Shown here: piece after piece, positions 10,976 through 22,439 of the stretch | How the letters are laid out: every line of letters starts with the position of its first letter | Numbering within the stretch: the stretch's first letter is position 1 | Assembly: GCF_027579695.1 (NCBI RefSeq) | Contig: NC_083571.1 | Coordinates: 72,892,279 to 72,956,278, forward strand | Direction: 5' to 3' | DNA: 64,000 nucleotides | Origin: Neoarius graeffei | Lineage: Eukaryota > Chordata > Actinopteri > Siluriformes > Ariidae | The notes under the pieces: model-generated | Databases searched by the model: none | Told to the model about the DNA's origin: nothing | What the model saw: only the letters and a program-made list of their open reading frames with translations | Program-made: the position numbers and the translations under genes

Positions 10976-12073
10976 CAACCCCAATTCCAAAAAAATTGGG
11001 ATGCTGTGTAAAACACAAATAAAAACAGAATGTGAAGAGTTGCAAATCATGGAAACCCTATATTTCATTGAAAATAGTACAAAGACAACATATCAAATGT
11101 TGAAACTGAGAATTTTTTTATTGTTTTTTGGAAAATATATGCTTATTTTGAATTTGATGTCAGCAACACATTTCAAAAAAAGTTGGGACAGGGGCATGTT
11201 TACCACTGTGTTGCATCACCTCTACTTTTAACCACACTCTGTAAACATTTGGAAACTGAAGAGAACAATTGCTGTGGTTTTGAAAAATAAATATTGTCCT
11301 GTTCTTGCCTGATATACAATTTCTGTTGCTTAACAGTTCAGGGTCTCCTTTGTTGTATTTTGCACTTCATAATGTGCCAAATGTTTTAAATGGGAGACAG
11401 GTCTGGACTGCAGGCAGGCCAGTTTAGCACCAGGACTCTTACTATGGAGCCATGCAGTTTTGATATGTGCAGAAAACGGTTTGGCATTGTCTTACTGAAA
11501 GAAGGAAGGCCTTCCCTGAAAAAGATTTGGATAGCAGCATATTGCTCTGAAACGTGTATATATCATGTCGATATGTTGTCTTTCTGGGCGGCACGGTGGT
11601 GTAGTGGTTAGCACTGTCGCCTCACAGTAAGAAGGTCCTGGGTTCGAGCCCCGGGGCCGGCGAGGGCCTTTCTGTGTGGAGTTTGCATGTTCTCCCCGTG
11701 TCCGTGTGGGTTTCCTCCGGGTGCTCCGGTTTCCCCCACAGTCCAAAGACATGCAGGTTAGGTTAACTGGTGACTCTAAATTGACCGTAGGTGTGAATGT
11801 GAGTGTGAATGGTTGTCTGTGTCTATGTGTCAGCCCTGTGATGACCTGGCGACTTGTCCAGGGTGTACCCCGCCTTTCGCCCGTAGTCAGCTGGGATAGG
11901 CTCCAGCTTGCCTGCGACCCTGTAGAAGGATAAAGCGGCTAGAGATAATGAGATGAGATGTTGTCTTTCTACTATTTGCAATGAAATATAGGGTTTCCAT
12001 GATTTGCAAATTATCGCATTCTGTTATTATTTAGAGTTTACACAACATCCCAACTTTTTTGGAATTGGGGTTG
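10976..12073 (+). mobile_element. Non-autonomous Tc1-like element carrying a SINE
   Basis: The terminal inverted repeats CAACCCCAATTCCAAAAAAA and its complement before 12073 match the ends of the transposase-bearing Tc1 element at 41114-42718. TA precedes the left end; the right TA is changed to TC. The interior has no intact transposase. A SINE (11586-11957) is inserted inside and adds about a third of the length. Confidence 0.82.
11586..11957 (+). mobile_element. Full-length tRNA-derived SINE with 13-bp target duplication
   Basis: It begins GGGCGGCACGGTGGTGTAGT (A box inside), has B box GGTTCGAGCCC and the full body, and ends AAGCGGCTAGAGATAATGAG with a short GAGAT tail. ATGTTGTCTTTCT flanks it exactly on both sides (11573-11585 and 11958-11970), proving a target-primed insertion into the Tc1-like element. 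Confidence 0.92.
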
Positions 12074-12279
12074 TCGAATCAGCACATGAATATAAGCCTG
12101 TGATTTGTAGTTGCACTACTGTCAGCTCTGCTGTTATAGAAGATTAATCAACACCTTCTGACCAATCAGGATCCAGAACTCATTGCTGTGGTGTACTGCA
12201 CAAAGGAATTGTAAGACCATTAATCAGTGTTATTTGACAGAATATTTGACAGAGCCCCACTGACTCAAATGCAGCAGAA

Positions 12280-12312
<33 letters not shown>

Positions 12313-12532
12313 CGTGCGTGCGAGAGAGAATGACATGAGCCATCAAGGGCAGTCTGATTCGTGTTTAATCCTGTTTAATTGCAGAGATAAGAGGAGGAAT
12401 GAGGAGCCTCCTGGCGCTCTCACACCTGCGCAGACATCAAGAGAATCCAGAAAAGGCTGAGGATAAAAGGCTTTAAACCCACAGGATCCAGGGGGTGTAA
12501 CGTGACATTTCTGTGTTCAGACCACACGCACG

Positions 12533-12570
<38 letters not shown>

Positions 12571-12734
12571 CGCTATGTTCCAGTATATACACAGCACCTT
12601 GCATAAGTATTCATAACTCTTCCACACTTTGTCATGTTACTGTTAAGGAGGTACCAAGTGTGTATGATGAGACAATACGTTTCTGGGGTATGGAGAGAGT
12701 TATAGCTCAAATCCAACAAAATCTCAACACTTAT
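12074..12734. other. No gene; microsatellites and a transposon end fragment
   Basis: (GT)n at about 12283-12320 and (CA)n at about 12530-12570. ACCTTGCATAAGTATTCATA near 12597-12616 resembles a common Tc1-like fish transposon terminus, without a visible partner. No coding sequence recognised. Confidence 0.45.
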
Positions 12735-12858
12735 CTCATCTCATCTCATCTCATTATCTCTAGCCGCTTTATCCTTCTACAGGGTCGCAGGCAAGCTGGA
12801 GCCCATCCCAGCTGACTACGGGCGAAAGGCAGGGTACACCCTGGACAAGTCGCCAGGT
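12735..12858 (-). mobile_element. 5'-truncated SINE with perfect target duplication
   Basis: Only the last ~120 bp of the SINE are present, on the minus strand with a (CTCAT)n tail complement at its left. TCAACACTTAT flanks both ends (12724-12734 and 12859-12869), so truncation happened at insertion. It lies about 350 bp upstream of the tacr3 start codon. Confidence 0.9.
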
Positions 12859-13120
12859 TCAACACTTATCACGTGTTTAAATTCATAACAATTTCACTGT
12901 GTCACTGATTTATAGAGATGTCATTACTAATTGTTAGAGATCATTACTGAGCGTATTTACTCTTTTACAGGCTTGCTGAAGCTCTGATCGTGCTTCACAC
13001 ACACACACACTTAACGCGCATCTCTGTATAGGGAATAGGCGCCGGGACGCACCGCACGCGCGTCAGTGTCTCGTGTGCGAGTCCATCAAGCTCGTGAGCG
13101 TCTTTTCTACCAGAACCAGA

Positions 13121-13150
13121 ATGGCACCGAGACGGATGTTGAGTTCGTAA
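13121..13150 (+). promoter_or_regulatory. Short upstream ORF before tacr3
   Basis: ATG at 13121 opens a nine-codon frame ending TAA at 13148-13150, 61 bp before the tacr3 ATG. It matters only if transcription starts upstream of it. The GC-rich stretch 13000-13120 is a plausible 5' UTR or promoter area, but no TATA box or start site is certain. Confidence 0.35.
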
Positions 13151-13211
13151 CACTTACATTATTTATTTGTTTGTTTGTTTCACGTGGTTTCGTGTCTCGG
13201 ACCTCGGATCC

Positions 13212-13564
13212 ATGACCTCGAACTCGACGCGCAATTGGACCAATCAGTTCGCGCAGCCGCCGTGGCGCGTGGCTCTGTGGTCGGTGGCGTACGGTTCGGT
13301 TCTGACCGTGGCCCTGTTCGGAAACCTGGTGGTCATGTGGATCATCGTGGCTCACCGCAGGATGCGCACCGTCACCAACTACTTCCTGCTGAACCTCGCC
13401 TTCTCCGACGCGTCCATGGCCGCCTTCAACACGCTCATTAACTTCATTTACGCCGCGCACGGGGACTGGTACTTCGGCCAGACGTACTGCAAGTTCCACA
13501 ACTTCTTCCCGGTCACCTCCGTGTTCGCCAGCATCTACTCTATGACCGCCATCGCCGTGGACAG
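13212..13564 (+). CDS. tacr3: tacr3 exon 1 (N-terminus to DRY motif)
   Basis: Encodes residues 1-117 and two bases of Arg118: the short extracellular tail, TM1, TM2 and most of TM3. The ATG at 13212 is chosen because no upstream in-frame ATG exists before the stop. The exon ends ...GTGGACAG before GTACCG. GC-rich compared with its flanks. Confidence 0.93.
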
Positions 13565-16500
13565 GTACCGAGTTCCATTTTAATAATCAATATCATTATT
13601 CTAAACGCGTTCACCCCTCACACTCCAGCACAGTAAAGATCATAAAGGTCCAGATTATTATTATTATTATGGGCGGCACGGTGGTGTAGTGGTTAGCGCT
13701 GTCGCCTCACAGCAAGAAGGTCCTGGGTTCGAGCCCCGTGGCCGGCGAGGGCCCTTCTGTGTGGAGTTTGCATGTTGTCCGCGTGGGTTTGCTCCGGTTT
13801 CCCCCAAAGACATGCAGGTTAGGTTAACTGGTGACTCTAAATTGACCGTGAATGGTTGCCTGTGTGTCAGCCCTGTGATGACCTGGTGACTTGTCCAGGG
13901 TGTACCCCACCTTTTGCCCGTAGTCAGCTGGGATAGGCTCCAGCTTGCCTGCGACCCTGTAGAACAGGATAAAGCGGCTACAGATAATGAGATGAGATGA
14001 GATCTTCTCTCTCAAATCCGAGCGCCACCAACGACAAGCCTTCAGACTGAGTAAAGGTTATGAAGTTTGGGAATTTAATTTCCTACTGCTCGCTCTCTCT
14101 CTCTCTCAGAACCAGATGCTGTAAAGGATAAAATTAGTTAATACTTTTCAGGGGCGTACCTGGGGGGTTCCTGTGACCCCCCCCCCCCCCCCCTTTGTTG
14201 GACTATACGTTTTTTCAATAGCCGCATAAGAATATTAGAAAAGCACCCACTGTAATTTTTCTAACTTTTCTTTTTTTAAACTAGATTGTCACCTCAGCCT
14301 CATTAGGGTTTCTATAACCTTGTATGGACTTCCTGTGGTTTGGGCGCGAAAACCCAGTTCTGCACAAGTGCAACACGATCGCACTAGAAAGCATGGTCAA
14401 GCTGCATCAGTTGACTAGGGTAAGATATTGAGCCGCTATCCATACACTGCCGGATAAAGCTGATTTGGCCTAATCATTGTCCGACATCTCAACAGCTCGC
14501 AACATGAGATGAAAGAATGATGCAAAGACCGCGTTATTTTCTCAAATGTATTCAATGTATTTTTTTACTTACAAACCTGTGGGTATGTACTCAGGCTGCC
14601 AGTCAGTGTGTGCCCCCCCCCCCCCCCCCCCCCCCCAAAATCCTAGCTATGACCCTGCTTTTTCTTCCATATCACCTTTTCCCCATCTCACCTCTCAGAA
14701 CCGATACAGTAGAACCTCATTACAGTGCTGGTTCTTTGACGGTGTGACGTCTCTGTGACAGGTACATGGCCATCATCCATCCTCTGAAGCCCCGATTATC
14801 AGCCACAGCCACTAAAGTGGTCATCGTGTGTATCTGGGTTCTCGCTGTGGCTCTGGCATTCCCTCTTTGCTTCTACTCCACCATCAGGAGTCTGCCTCGA
14901 AGAACCATCTGCTACGTCGCTTGGCCAAGACCAGCTGAAGATTCATTAATGTACGAGAGAAACAATTCATTCATTCATTCATGAGCGAGAACCCAGTTCC
15001 TTAATTACTGTGTTAATGAGGAATGTTGTATCACATAAACAGTACACTCTTACTCAAGGGTTCCTCAAGGGATGTTATGCTAGTTATTGGATCTTTATTT
15101 GTAAAATATTTCTTTGATGGGAAATCTCTGCATAGCATTCTACAGAGAACCTTTGATAGTTCCCCCAGAGGAATAATTAAAGAACTGTTTAGGGGTAAAG
15201 ATATAATATTTTGTTGTAAGAGTGTAGAAGTTATGTCCAACATAAAAGTAAGGTGGCTAAAAATAAAGGGTTCCTCAATGGTTCCTTGGATGGACAGTTT
15301 TTCCCCTTTCAGAAAAGGTTTCGAGTATAAGAACCCTTTTAGAGAACTGGAACCAGTTCCAATAAGGGATCTTGTCTCCAAAGGGGAAACATTTTAGAAA
15401 AGGAAATCTTTAAGGTTTAACAGAACATTTACAGGTTGATAAACAAACTGAAGAACTATACTAGATGGAACATTTTCCTCTCAGAGTGTCAATCAGTAAG
15501 TCAATCTGACTAGATGTTGAGATAATTGAAGATGGTTCAGTGCTCATCCATGGAGTGTCATGGATTTCCTCCTTAGTAAAAAAAAAGTGTCTGAAAGCAT
15601 TAACATAGGAATTCTTTTATAGGAATAATGTACTATTTGCCAGAGTTTTACTTCTAAGAGTGAAGTGATACTTACCACACCTTTGTGATGGTCCAGGTAC
15701 CACACCATAGTGTCTGTGCTGGTCTACATGCTGCCCCTAATGGTGATGGGAATTGCTTACACCATCATCGGCGTGACACTGTGGGGAAGCAAAATTCCAG
15801 GAGATTCATCAGACAACTATCACAGCCAACTACGTGCCAAGAGGAAGGTACAGAGACATGAACCGGTCCGATATATGTAACTTAAACAACAGATAGTGTC
15901 ACAAAACAGCTTTAAGTGGATTTTCTGGATGCATCAGGGAGCAATACGATGCATCATAAAAACAAGAGACAAGTGAAAAATGAAAAATTTTAATATGGGA
16001 TATGAATTAGAAGATGGTGAGTGCTGAAATAAATCAAACAGGAGTCTGGTACCGTATATCACCAATATACACTCACCGGCCACTTTATTAGAAACACCCA
16101 TTCACCTGCTGTTTGATGCAGTTCTCTAATCAGCCAATCCCTTGACAGCAGCACAATGCATAAAATCATGCAGATACAAATCAAGAGCTTCAGTTAACGT
16201 TCACTTCAAACATCAAAATGGGAAAAATTGAGATTAACAATGTCTCTGATGAAGCTCCGTCTTTTCGGATGTCCTTGAACAATTTCCATAAACTGTTCAT
16301 AAACATTCATTTGGATGTTGAAAAGGAGGTGAATCCATGAATGAGATAAGAATAAATGAATACAATTTATTTATAAACACGATCATAATCCTGTTCCATC
16401 AGAATTCATTCCCTCTGTGCTGTGGGAGTCTCGTTTCAACATTATTACAGTCTAGACTCACAGATTAAGGTCATGTAGGTGAGTACAGGCCAGCTGTGAG

Positions 16501-17336
16501 CTTCAACACACACACACACACACACACTGCAAGAAATCACTGAGCATCTCATGTCGTATCCTTTTCTAATCCAGTGCGAGTATTGGAGGTGTGGAGGTTA
16601 TGGAGCTTTAATGATGCATTATAAAACTTGTCTCTTAACCTTTTACTCACCAGCTGTTGAAAGATGCCGATTAGTTCACCTTGTCCAAGTAGTTAACAGG
16701 ATTTTTTTTACAAAATTAAACTTTGAATCCAGGGTAAACCCACACAGACATTTTGGGTATAAAGAGAAATTCAGGAGTCCCACAAAGTTGTATTTTAGGT
16801 CCACTGTTCTTCTTTATTTATATCCAGTAATTCATAAACATGATGTTTTATTTCACTTCGGTGCTGAGGAGATACAGCAAGGCAAAACGAACAACTGCAT
16901 TTTTACCGAGACCGAAAAATTTTCTGTTCCGTGATGTTTACTGTTAAGCTTGTGATTTTAGCTGTCAGGGACAGTCGTGTACTCTTAATACATTGCATTT
17001 TTATCTTTTTTCTTTCTTAATTTTTTAAATCTGTATAACATGAATGATCATGTGCTTGACTCAATACTGGTCAGGAAATAAAACACAAACTCTAATTTTG
17101 TGTAGAACTCATGACATGAGCTTGTCAGTGTTGTCCACAAACCTCAGATCATTAAAAAGACTTCATTGGAAAGATGCTTCATCAAAAAAAATCTTCATTA
17201 TGTTTAATAAGAAAGCACCTTGATATCAGTCCAAGTCGAGAGAAGGCAATGAGCCAGCGCGTAGTTCTGTCCAATTTCATTTTATTCCAGCAGCCAACAC
17301 ACCTGAACCAGGTACTCAAGGGCTAATGACTGGCTC

Positions 17337-17386
<50 letters not shown>

Positions 17387-20300
17387 GTGAGACAGTTCTG
17401 TTATAATACACCTCATTCTCCTCACATCACTCCTTCCTGTCGTGTGTTTCCTCCTGGCAGGACGTATCTGCTTCTCTTCCTAGCTACTCTTAGATCATCA
17501 CTAAAGGACAGCCTCCTCTTCATCAGCTTCCTCCTCATCACCCTCCCCATCCCCCCCACACACACACCCCAGCACCCCGCTGTGACCACTGCGTCATCAC
17601 TAACCTTTTACAACTTTATGTTTTGTGACTCATGTGTCTCTGTGACCTCATTAAACTACACAGGGTGCTCTTTATTACTCGAGTACCTTTTGAAACCATT
17701 GTGTAAAATAGTGTTACTGATCAATTATGGACAGCGTGCTTTGGCTTGTTTCATAGGTATTTTCGAAGCCATGTTTGGGTTTTAATGGAGAGTCATGGAT
17801 TCAGCGGAGGCAGCACGGTGGTGTAGTGGTTAGCACTGTCGCCTCACAGCAAGAAGGTTCTGGGTTCAAGCCCAGTGGCTGACGAGGGCCATTCTGTGTG
17901 GAGTTTGCATGTTCTCCCCGTGTCTGTGTGGGTTTTCTCTCCGCTCTGCTCTGGTTTCTCCCACAGTCCAAAAACGTGCAGATTAGGCTAATTGGTGGCC
18001 CTAAATTGACCGTAGGTGTGAATGGTAGTTTGTCTCTATGTGTCAGCCCTGCGATGACCTGGTGACTTGTCCAGGGTGCACCCTGCCTCTTGCCCATAGT
18101 CAGCTGGGATAGGCTCCAACTTGCCTGCGACCCTGTACAGGATAAGTGGTTATGGATAATGGGTGGATGGACACAGTGGAGTATATTCTATACAGCAACA
18201 GTGTTGAAAAATGTTTGAAGAATGGATTACATTATTAAAACATCATGTGAAAGATGATGATAGAGAGAGTTCTCTGGTGTTCTTATGATGATGAGTTGTT
18301 CTCAAGGTTGTTTTTGGTCTTTAGTGTGGATTCAGAGGGAACAGAATCAGATCAGGATGCAGCAGTGAAGCAAAAATAAAAAAAAGTGGATAATATTTCA
18401 CTTAAAGAGGATGGGCAAGTAATTTAAGATTTTTTTTCATAATTAAAGTAAATCCAAGTTAAAATAAGAAAATATATACAAGTTAGGTTTTTCCTTCCGG
18501 AGCACTCACACAACTTTTTTACAGTTAAAATTGACCTACATGCACCAAATTTAATTTTGGGGTCTATCTGGGGATGACCTAGCACGAGTTCGAAAGGCGT
18601 AGGGTGACCAGACGTCCCGGTTTTACCGGGACAGTCCCGATTTGGGGTTGTGTGTCCCGAGTCCCGACAAAAGTCTGTCGGGACATGGATATGTCCTGGT
18701 TTTCGCCACTCACGACGTTTGCGACTGAGCAGCATGGGAATCATTAGCGGAGAAATGTCTGCATTTACTATTTTGATGAATTGACTGGAATCGCAAACTT
18801 TCCTGGTTACTGCCCCCTGGCCCTATGGCATGGGTGCTTATTTTGCCACATTATTCCAGACAACAGAACGTGTTGCCATGCAACAATAAAATAAACATTA
18901 ACTGGCGCGAATGTTCTTTGTCTAGCAGCTAGCAGCAGTAATGCCGCAGCAATTATGCCGAAAAGAAAATGTACCTTTTCCAAAGATTTACAGGGCACCT
19001 ACCCCTTCCTCCGAGAGGTGCAGAACAATGCGCATGAAGCCTACTGCACGCACTGTAAGTGTTCCTTCTCCGTAGCCCACGGTGGTAACGCCGATATACA
19101 GGATCACATTAGGTTCATTCTTCTTGTAAATATACGTACAGTAGGCTAATGCATTTTGTTTAGGGTGGGTGGATTGACAGTCACCTTAGCTTTGTTCCTG
19201 TGCTTTGTTCTTGTACTGAGTTGGGTAGCCTATGTTGCAAATGATGTGTGCTCCTGTGGGGGCTTTCCTCGGGCTGTCGCCCCTCTCCTCCTTTATTGCT
19301 GTTTTGTTTGAGTTTATATTCTCAAATCACTTGTCTCTTTTTTGTTTCTGTTTAACATACCATTCTGACAGTTTGACCATATTGCTGTGTTGAACAGTTT
19401 GTTGCACCTTCCATTAAAGTGTTCACTTTTGTACACATCTTCTTGCTTTATTCATTCAGTTGTGGGGAATGGTTAGTAAGGTTGATTCTGACCTAGGCTA
19501 TGTTGAGGTCACATATCTACTTTTTAAGTTCATGCTATAGTGCATACAATTTTAGAGATATAGCCTACATTATGTGCATATGCATTCTTCTTGGTGTTCT
19601 CACAAACAGGTGAAATAAATCAGTTTAAATTTGGCCTATGGGCATAGCCTGGCCTATTCTCAGCCATTACAAAATCTGTTGTCTGACCATAATTTAACTG
19701 ATCTGTATACCACTATGCTACTAGATAACAAAATACCTGTTTGTTTTATTTCATGTGAGATGTTGATAAATGTGAGTTTCAACAAAATGATAAGAGCACC
19801 TCTCTGAGTGTCACGTTTACGTAAAAAAAAGGTGTGCGTGCACAAGCATGGTCGCGCGCAAAAGTGTCCCGGTTTCAGACTAGGGAAATCTGGTCACCCT
19901 AGAAAGGCGGCGAGATTGACCTATAGTTGACCTACTTTTAAGTGGGTCAAATTTCAGGAAATATGAGCTCACATAACTTTTTGGGTGTTAATATCGATGC
20001 TCAGCCATCAAGTGTGGTATATAGGCAGAGGTGGACAAAGTCCCCAACTTCATTACTTAAGTCAAAGTACAGATCCCACTGGTCAAATGTTACTCCGATA
20101 CAAGTGAAAATTGTCCAGTCAAATTTTTACTTAAATTAAAGTACTGAAGTACTTGCTTTTAAAAATACTTAAGTATTAAAAGTACATTTTCTGTCAACAC
20201 ATTGTTGTATTATTGCCACAGCGCTTACAAAACCTAATGCCGCTATCAAGGACAGAAATGTGAATTCACAAAATGAACGCATGCTGTGCATCATGGTGGT

Positions 20301-22388
20301 TTAATGGTAAGCTAGCTAGTCAGTGAAGGGCCACTTGACATGCTAGCAAACTCTTTTCAAACTTGAAATCATATTGGGTAGCTAACGCTACCCAATATGA
20401 TTTCTACATTCTGTTTATTTGCCAAGATTATGCTGAAACATATTTCTGAAAGGACTTCAGATAAGTTAACATTAGTCATGTTAACATAACTCTGTTTTTA
20501 CATGCTAACTAACAGTGTCCAAGTTAACTAGCTATGTGTTATCGTTAGCCGTGGACAAGGCTATGGCAACTTGGCGGGCAAATCTATAGAAAGTCATTTG
20601 ACTAACCAGACTGCATAGCTATGTTTGCAGCATTATTGCTAGCTCTAAAAGCACAGACAACGTCATTGTAAGCTTTCTCTTGGAATAAAACGTTTACATA
20701 CCTCAATATGCTTCCGCAGGTTGGACAGTGAGTTTTTGTAGGCCGTGATGTGGTTCGTTTCCAGCAAACAAAGCAAACATTTAAAACAAAACATATCTTT
20801 AATCCTTTCAGAAAACTGAAACATGGGTTCTAGGTATGGCCATGGGTGTGTGCATTCTCTAGAAGAGCTGCCTCCTTCCATTCTGCCATCAACTGATTGT
20901 GTTCAAATAATGCTGCTGAGAAATCACTGAGTTTGATTTTATACAGTCTATGGACGTGATGTGCCCCTAGTGATTACTGATCGGCTGTCTCAGTGTCACC
21001 TGCGCAAAAACCAATCACATTTTAGAAAAGAAAAGAAAAAACATCCACTTTCAAAGCTGCTTCATAGTAAAGAGTAACGAGGACCTTGACAGAAATGTAG
21101 TGGAGTAAAAAGTATGATATTTGTCTTTCAAATGTAGTGAAGTTAAAGTCATAAGTTTCCAAAAAAAAGTAATCCTCAAGTAAAGTACAGATACTCAAAA
21201 AGTGCACTTAAGTACAGTACTGGGCAGCACGGTGGTGTAGTGGTTAGCGCTGTCGCCTCACAGCAAGAAGGTCCGGGTTCGAGCCCCGTGGCCAGCAAGG
21301 GCCTTTCTGTGTGGAGTTTGCATGTTCTCCCCGTGTCCGCGTGGGTTTCCTCCAGGTGCTCCGGTTTCCCCCACAGTCCAAAGACATGCAGGTTAGGTTA
21401 ACTGGTGACTCTAAATTGACCGTAGGTGTGAATGTGAGTGTGAATGGTTGTCTGTGTCTATGTGTCAGCCCTGTGATGACCTGGCAACTTGTCCAGGGTG
21501 TACCCTGCCTTTCGCCTGTAGTCAGCTGGGATAGGCTCCCGCTTGCCTGTGACCCTGTAGAACAGGATAAAGCGGCTAGAGATGATGAGATGAGATGAAG
21601 TACAGTACTCAAGTAAATGTACTTCGTTACTGTCCACTTCTGTATATAGGTTTGCCTTAGCAAGACTTTACTCAAGTTTGAACGGCGGTGAGATTAACCT
21701 ATATTTGACCTACTTTTAAGTGGGTCAAAGGTCGGGAAATATGAACTCACATAATTTATTAGGTGTTGATATCGATGCTCACCCACCAAATGCAGGTTTG
21801 CCTAGGGAACTCGTATAACTTTTGAGATGTTGTTATCCATCCTCACCAGTGGCGGCTGGCTCATAGGGGGCGCTCGGGCGCCGCCCTCCCAGATGTGGAG
21901 GGGAAAAAATATAAAATATATCGATATATATTTTTACAAATTTTATTATCAATGTCAGTTTTACTTAATAGTGTGTGCCTACATGCAATCTGAATTATTT
22001 AAACAACATTTCCACCAACTGACTCTCATTCAATGGTGAATTTCCACCGACAGACGCGTATCATTTCTCTTCTTGGGCGCTCGGCAAAGCGCCCCAGAAG
22101 TGCAGCGGAATAGCCAATCGTGTATGGTTGCTCGGGAAAAATCATAAATATTTGGCCAATCAGCATCGCCGAATTTAATGGTTTTGGGGCGCTGGAAATT
22201 TCGCCCCTGCTACAGAAAATGCATCTCTCTCTCTCTCTGTCTTTGATGTTCAAAACAAGACTTTTGGTTCATATTGGACAATAATCACACATCTTTCTTG
22301 TCATAGTTTGTATTCACAACAAGAGTGTCAACACTGTGTTTCGCTCCCCCTCTCACTGTCTCGTTTCACAGAAATACACCTAGCTCAG

Positions 22389-22439
<51 letters not shown>

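Larger units (their letters stand above)
20026..21642. mobile_element. hAT element, target duplication TATATAGG, carrying a SINE
   Basis: Termini CAGAGGTGGAC and GTCCACTTCTG with TATATAGG on both sides (20018-20025 and 21643-21650). The subterminal AAGTAC and AGTACT-rich repeats are typical of this abundant fish family. A SINE is nested at 21222-21597. Confidence 0.9.

Noticed and set aside
11586-11660. A and B boxes resembling a tRNA gene
   Set aside because: The head cannot fold as a full tRNA and is followed by the SINE body, so it is SINE-derived (same at 9530 and other copies).
13167-13211. Upstream extension of the tacr3 frame to 13167
   Set aside because: The codon there is TTG, not ATG. 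The first in-frame ATG is 13212 and it gives an NK3-like start to the receptor.
13107-13499. 130-codon minus-strand frame over tacr3 exon 1
   Set aside because: Antisense shadow of a GC-rich coding exon with no family motif.
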